Origin: Fibrobacterota bacterium
GTDB taxonomy: Bacteria > Fibrobacterota > Fibrobacteria > UBA11236
Assembly: GCA_028287465.1 (NCBI GenBank)
Contig: JAQBPO010000042.1
Span: forward strand, 124,001 to 188,000
Direction of reading: 5' to 3'
Length of the DNA stretch: 64,000 bases
In this document: positions 61,252-64,000 of the stretch, piece by piece
How the letters are laid out: every line of letters starts with the position of its first letter
Numbering within the stretch: position 1 is the stretch's first letter
The notes under the pieces: model-generated
What the model was told of the DNA's origin: nothing
Databases searched by the model: none
The model's input: the letters and a program-made list of their open reading frames with translations, nothing else
Translations under genes and position numbers: made by a program

Positions 61252-61646
61252 AAGCGCTCAAAGAAGCCGCTCCCCGGCGCAAGCGCGCCCAGGGCATCGA
61301 GGAAATCCCCGTGCTGGCCTATCTGGCCTCGCGTTATCTGAAATACGGTTCCCTGGACAATGCCCGGGTCCTGTATACCCTGCTGGTTTCCCTGAAGCCG
61401 CGCAAGCTGAACTACCGGGCCGCCCTTGGCTATGCCTGCTTCAAATCGGGTCGCGCCGAAGAGGCCCTGGCCCATCTGGAAACCGCCTTCAAGGGTCGTA
61501 AAGAGCTTTCGGGATGGGAAACCATGCTGCTGGGCCGCACCCTCAAGGCGAACGGAATGAACGATGAATCCCAGGCCCTGGTCCGCCGCTTCCTTGAAGC
61601 GCGCTTCCTTGAAGCGCGGGTCCCGGACAAAAAGGAAACGACATGA
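61248..61646 (+). CDS. SctY-like small TPR chaperone
   Basis: A 132-residue protein with TPR-like helices (VLAYLASRYLKYGSLDNARVLYTLLVSL; YRAALGYACFKSGRAEEALAHLETAF; WETMLLGRTLKANGMNDESQALV). YscY has the same size and fold and chaperones YscX. Start and stop both overlap neighbours (ATGA), so it is tightly coupled to the SctX-like and sctV genes. The C-terminus carries a 15-bp duplication (61587-61616) encoding RFLEA twice. Confidence 0.65.
   Translation: MKALKEAAPRRKRAQGIEEIPVLAYLASRYLKYGSLDNARVLYTLLVSLKPRKLNYRAALGYACFKSGRAEEALAHLETAFKGRKELSGWETMLLGRTLKANGMNDESQALVRRFLEARFLEARVPDKKETT
61587..61616 (+). repeat. 15-bp tandem duplication at the sctY-like 3' end
   Basis: CGCTTCCTTGAAGCG occurs twice in tandem, in frame; each copy is itself partly palindromic (CGCTTC/GAAGCG). 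It lies 27 bases before the stop codon ends. Confidence 0.9.
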
Positions 61647-63772
61647 GCAATGAACCGACCCCTGCCGGCGGCCCTCCGAAAAAAGGCCTGGGCGCCCTGC
61701 TGCCCGACCTGACCTTCCTCGCCGGATACCTGCAGAACGCGAACAAGTATTCGGATATCTACCTGGCCTTCATGGTGGTTTCGATCATCGGCCTGATGAT
61801 CCTGCCCTTGAATCCGCATGTCATCGACGCCTTGATCGCGGCGAACCTGGGGCTTTCCATCATCCTCCTGATGTCCAGCCTGTACATCAAGAAGGCGGTA
61901 TCCCTTTATACCTTCCCGTCCCTGCTCCTGCTCAGCACCCTTTTCCGGCTTTCCCTGGCCATCGCCACCACCCGGCAGATCCTGCTGGAAGGGTACGCAG
62001 GGGACATCATCCAGACCTTCGGCAACGTCGTCATCTCGGGGAACTTCGTGGTGGGCGCGGTCATCTTCCTCATCATCACCATAGTCCAGTTCCTGGTCGT
62101 GACCAAGGGTTCCGAGCGCGTCGCGGAAGTGGCCGCCCGCTTCACCCTGGACGCCATGCCGGGAAAGCAGATGAGCATCGACGCGGATCTCCGCGCCGGC
62201 ACCATCGACACCCTGGAAGCCCGCTCCAAGCGCGATATGCTGGAGAAGGAAAGCCAGTTGTACGGCTCCATGGACGGCGCCATGAAGTTCGTGAAGGGCG
62301 ACGCCATCGCCGGCCTCATCATCATCTGCGTGAACATCCTGGGCGGCATCGCCATCGGCGTATTCATGCACAACCTCAGCGCCGGTGAAGCCCTCCAGGT
62401 CTACGCCACCCTGACCATCGGCGACGGACTCATCTCCCAGATCCCCGCCTTGTTCACGTCCATCACCTCCGGCATCATCGTCACCAAGGTCTCCTCGGAA
62501 GAGTCCCTGCATCTGGGCGGCGATATCGGTTCGCAGCTTCTCGCCGAACCCAAGGCCCTGCTCATCAGCGGCGGCGTCATCGCCGGCTTCTGCCTGATGC
62601 CCGGCTTCCCCAAGCTCCCTTTCCTCGCCTTCGGCGGCCTGGTGGGAGCCACCGGATACGCCATGAAGCTCTTCGCCAAGAAGGAGGCCGAGGCCAAGGC
62701 GGCCGCCATCAAGGACGCCCCGCGCGAACCGGATCCCCCTCCCAAGCGGGTGAGGGCCCTGCCCATGCCCTTGGTGGTGGAAATCCACGCCGCGCTCAAG
62801 GGGTACCTGGATCCGGGCCGCCTATGGGACGATCTGGAGCGCCTGATCGTGCGCCTGGAGGCGCAGACCGGCATCCCGTTCCCGTCCTTCCAGGTCTATT
62901 TCTCCGGATACATCGACAAGGAAAGCTTCACCCTGCATCTGAACGAAATCCCTTGGATGAAAGGGGCCGTATCGCCCGGCCGCTTGATGGTGCGCGAGTC
63001 GCGGGAAACCCTGGAGCTGCTGGGGATGACCGATCTGGTTCCCGCGGCCACCCATACGGAATCCAGGCCGGCCCATTGGGTGCCCGAGGAGGATTGGAAT
63101 CTGCTGGAAAAGGCCGAGATCCCGTTCCTGGACAACTACCGCATCATCCTGATGCAGGCCGAGCGCATGATGCGCAAGCACGGCGCCGACTTCCTGGGCA
63201 TGCACGAGACCAAGATGATGCTGGACCAGGTGGAGCCCATGATCGACGGCGTGGTCAAGGAGGCCATACGCACCATGACGGTGCCACGCATCGCCGAAGT
63301 GCTGCAACGCCTGGCGCGCGAGCAGATCTCGGTGCGCAACATCAAGTCCATCCTCGAGACCCTGGTGGACTGGTCCGCCAAGGAGAAGGACATCGTCATG
63401 CTTACGGAACAGGTGCGCGTGGCTTTGGGCCGCCAGATAAGCCACTGGTACGGCGCCGGATCCAACGTGATCCCGGCCTGGACCCTGGATTCGGAGTTGG
63501 AGAACCAGATCCGGAAGTCCGTGAAGGTGACCGCGGCGGGAGGGACCCTGTCCCTGCCTCCGGGCCTGGGCGACAAGATCATCCAGGCGGTCCGCGCCGA
63601 GCGCGATGCCAGCGCGGGCGCCTATCCGCAGCCCGTGCTCCTGGCCCCGTTGGACGTGCGCCGTTACCTGAAGATCCTGATCGAATCGGAGCTGGAGAAC
63701 CAACCGGTATTGAGCTATCAGGAGCTGCCGAAGGACGCGGTGGTGCATACCCTGGCCCGAATCACTGCTTAG
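61643..63772 (+). CDS. sctV: Type III export gate protein SctV
   Basis: A 709-residue FlhA/YscV-type protein. About eight N-terminal membrane segments include the conserved SLYTFPSLLLLSTLFRLSLAIATTRQIL and the FHIPEP-region equivalent RFTLDAMPGKQMSIDADLRAG, followed by ARSKRDMLEKESQLYGSMDGAMKFVKGD. The cytosolic domain (from about residue 370) forms the nonameric ring that receives chaperone-substrate complexes (LHLNEIPWMKGAV; LDQVEPMIDGVVKEAIRTMTVPRIAEVLQRLAREQISVRNIKSILETL). Typical length. It is the last gene of the SctX-SctY-SctV run; the stop lies within a short repeat. Confidence 0.96.
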   Translation: MSNEPTPAGGPPKKGLGALLPDLTFLAGYLQNANKYSDIYLAFMVVSIIGLMILPLNPHVIDALIAANLGLSIILLMSSLYIKKAVSLYTFPSLLLLSTLFRLSLAIATTRQILLEGYAGDIIQTFGNVVISGNFVVGAVIFLIITIVQFLVVTKGSERVAEVAARFTLDAMPGKQMSIDADLRAGTIDTLEARSKRDMLEKESQLYGSMDGAMKFVKGDAIAGLIIICVNILGGIAIGVFMHNLSAGEALQVYATLTIGDGLISQIPALFTSITSGIIVTKVSSEESLHLGGDIGSQLLAEPKALLISGGVIAGFCLMPGFPKLPFLAFGGLVGATGYAMKLFAKKEAEAKAAAIKDAPREPDPPPKRVRALPMPLVVEIHAALKGYLDPGRLWDDLERLIVRLEAQTGIPFPSFQVYFSGYIDKESFTLHLNEIPWMKGAVSPGRLMVRESRETLELLGMTDLVPAATHTESRPAHWVPEEDWNLLEKAEIPFLDNYRIILMQAERMMRKHGADFLGMHETKMMLDQVEPMIDGVVKEAIRTMTVPRIAEVLQRLAREQISVRNIKSILETLVDWSAKEKDIVMLTEQVRVALGRQISHWYGAGSNVIPAWTLDSELENQIRKSVKVTAAGGTLSLPPGLGDKIIQAVRAERDASAGAYPQPVLLAPLDVRRYLKILIESELENQPVLSYQELPKDAVVHTLARITA

Positions 63773-63830
63773 GTGATTCGGCCGAATCACCGCTTAGGCG
63801 ATGCGGCCTTATCTCCGCTCAGGCGCGACC
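63757..63830. repeat. 25-bp repeats and a 20-bp perfect palindrome at the sctV end
   Basis: Units start at 63757, 63782 and 63807, exactly 25 bp apart: CCGAATCACTGCTTAGG, CCGAATCACCGCTTAGG and a diverged CCTTATCTCCGCTCAGG. The first unit contains the stop codon. The join forms GGTGATTCGGCCGAATCACC, a perfect palindrome at 63772-63791, which could form a hairpin but has no T-tract. Confidence 0.85.
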
Positions 63831-64000
63831 CCGGATTATGGACCGGAGGCCGGTCTCAAGGTTCCGGTCCCGCCGCCTTACCGGGAAGCCGGTTTAACGG
63901 AGTCCCGGAGCCCAGGGCTGGCGACCATGGTCCCGACCATCGTCCCGATAGGCTCCACATGCGGTTCCGCGCCCGTCCTTCCGCGGAAGCGCCCATCCGC
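63831..64000. other. Window end, no gene seen
   Basis: No start, strong ribosome-binding site or recognisable protein was found. The next gene probably begins beyond the window. Confidence 0.4.

Noticed and set aside
40798-63772. The secretion genes as a flagellar export apparatus
   Set aside because: A secretin, an SctK and a needle subunit are present, and no flagellin, hook, rod or motor genes are seen.
1-64000. tRNA, rRNA, CRISPR arrays, insertion sequences
   Set aside because: I looked for cloverleaf-like, rRNA-like and regularly spaced repeat patterns and transposase motifs and saw none; a dedicated scan would be needed to exclude a small RNA gene.

Overview
The window is high-GC, tightly packed bacterial DNA, most likely from the Fibrobacterota or a close relative. 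The pointers are a TIGR02147-family regulator (a family defined on Fibrobacter succinogenes paralogues), a giant secreted protein built from DUF2341 and LamG modules with an FlgD/T9SS-like C-terminal domain (NYPNPFNP), and several secreted carbohydrate-active enzymes. This assignment is an inference. I saw no rRNA, tRNA, CRISPR array or transposase.

Layout. (1) 0-14 kb: one 4603-residue secreted multimodular protein. (2) 14-24 kb: a tandem SGNH esterase, a cyclopropane-fatty-acid synthase, a DUF2267 protein, a large hybrid histidine kinase followed by a single-domain receiver, and a PQQ-dehydrogenase-like propeller. (3) 24-30 kb: an apparent four-gene operon (TIGR02147 regulator, carbohydrate-binding lipoprotein, sialate O-acetylesterase-like enzyme, alpha/beta hydrolase) behind a perfect dyad. 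Convergent to it are a GH20 hexosaminidase and an outer-membrane protein. (4) 33.8-38.4 kb: a xylose-type ABC transporter (xylFGH) and a convergent AraC-family regulator.

(5) 38.6-63.8 kb is a non-flagellar type III secretion system (T3SS). A minus-strand operon carries sctC, sctD, a YscE-like small protein and a GNAT protein. Divergent from it is sctJ-K-L-N-O-P-Q-R-S. Next comes a unit of small proteins that includes the needle SctF, the inner rod SctI, a 59-residue rod-like protein, an EF-hand protein, a propeller and a YkgJ-type protein. Then come a TPR protein with sctT and sctU, and finally SctX-like, SctY-like and SctV. Gene content and order (C-D-E, J-K-L, N-O-P-Q-R-S, T-U, X-Y-V) resemble the Ysc branch. 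No translocators, gatekeeper or known effector are recognisable.

The most striking observation is a shared promoter architecture in front of five transcription units of this locus: GTAACC, an 8-bp gap, an A-rich/GCC core, and a -10-like hexamer starting 54-56 bp after the G of GTAACC. It precedes sctC, sctJ, the small-protein operon, the TPR-sctT-sctU operon, and an unrecognised gene at 38668 that thereby becomes a candidate secreted substrate. The locus also carries several short tandem duplications at gene 3' ends (after sctS and sctU, in sctY, and across the sctV stop).
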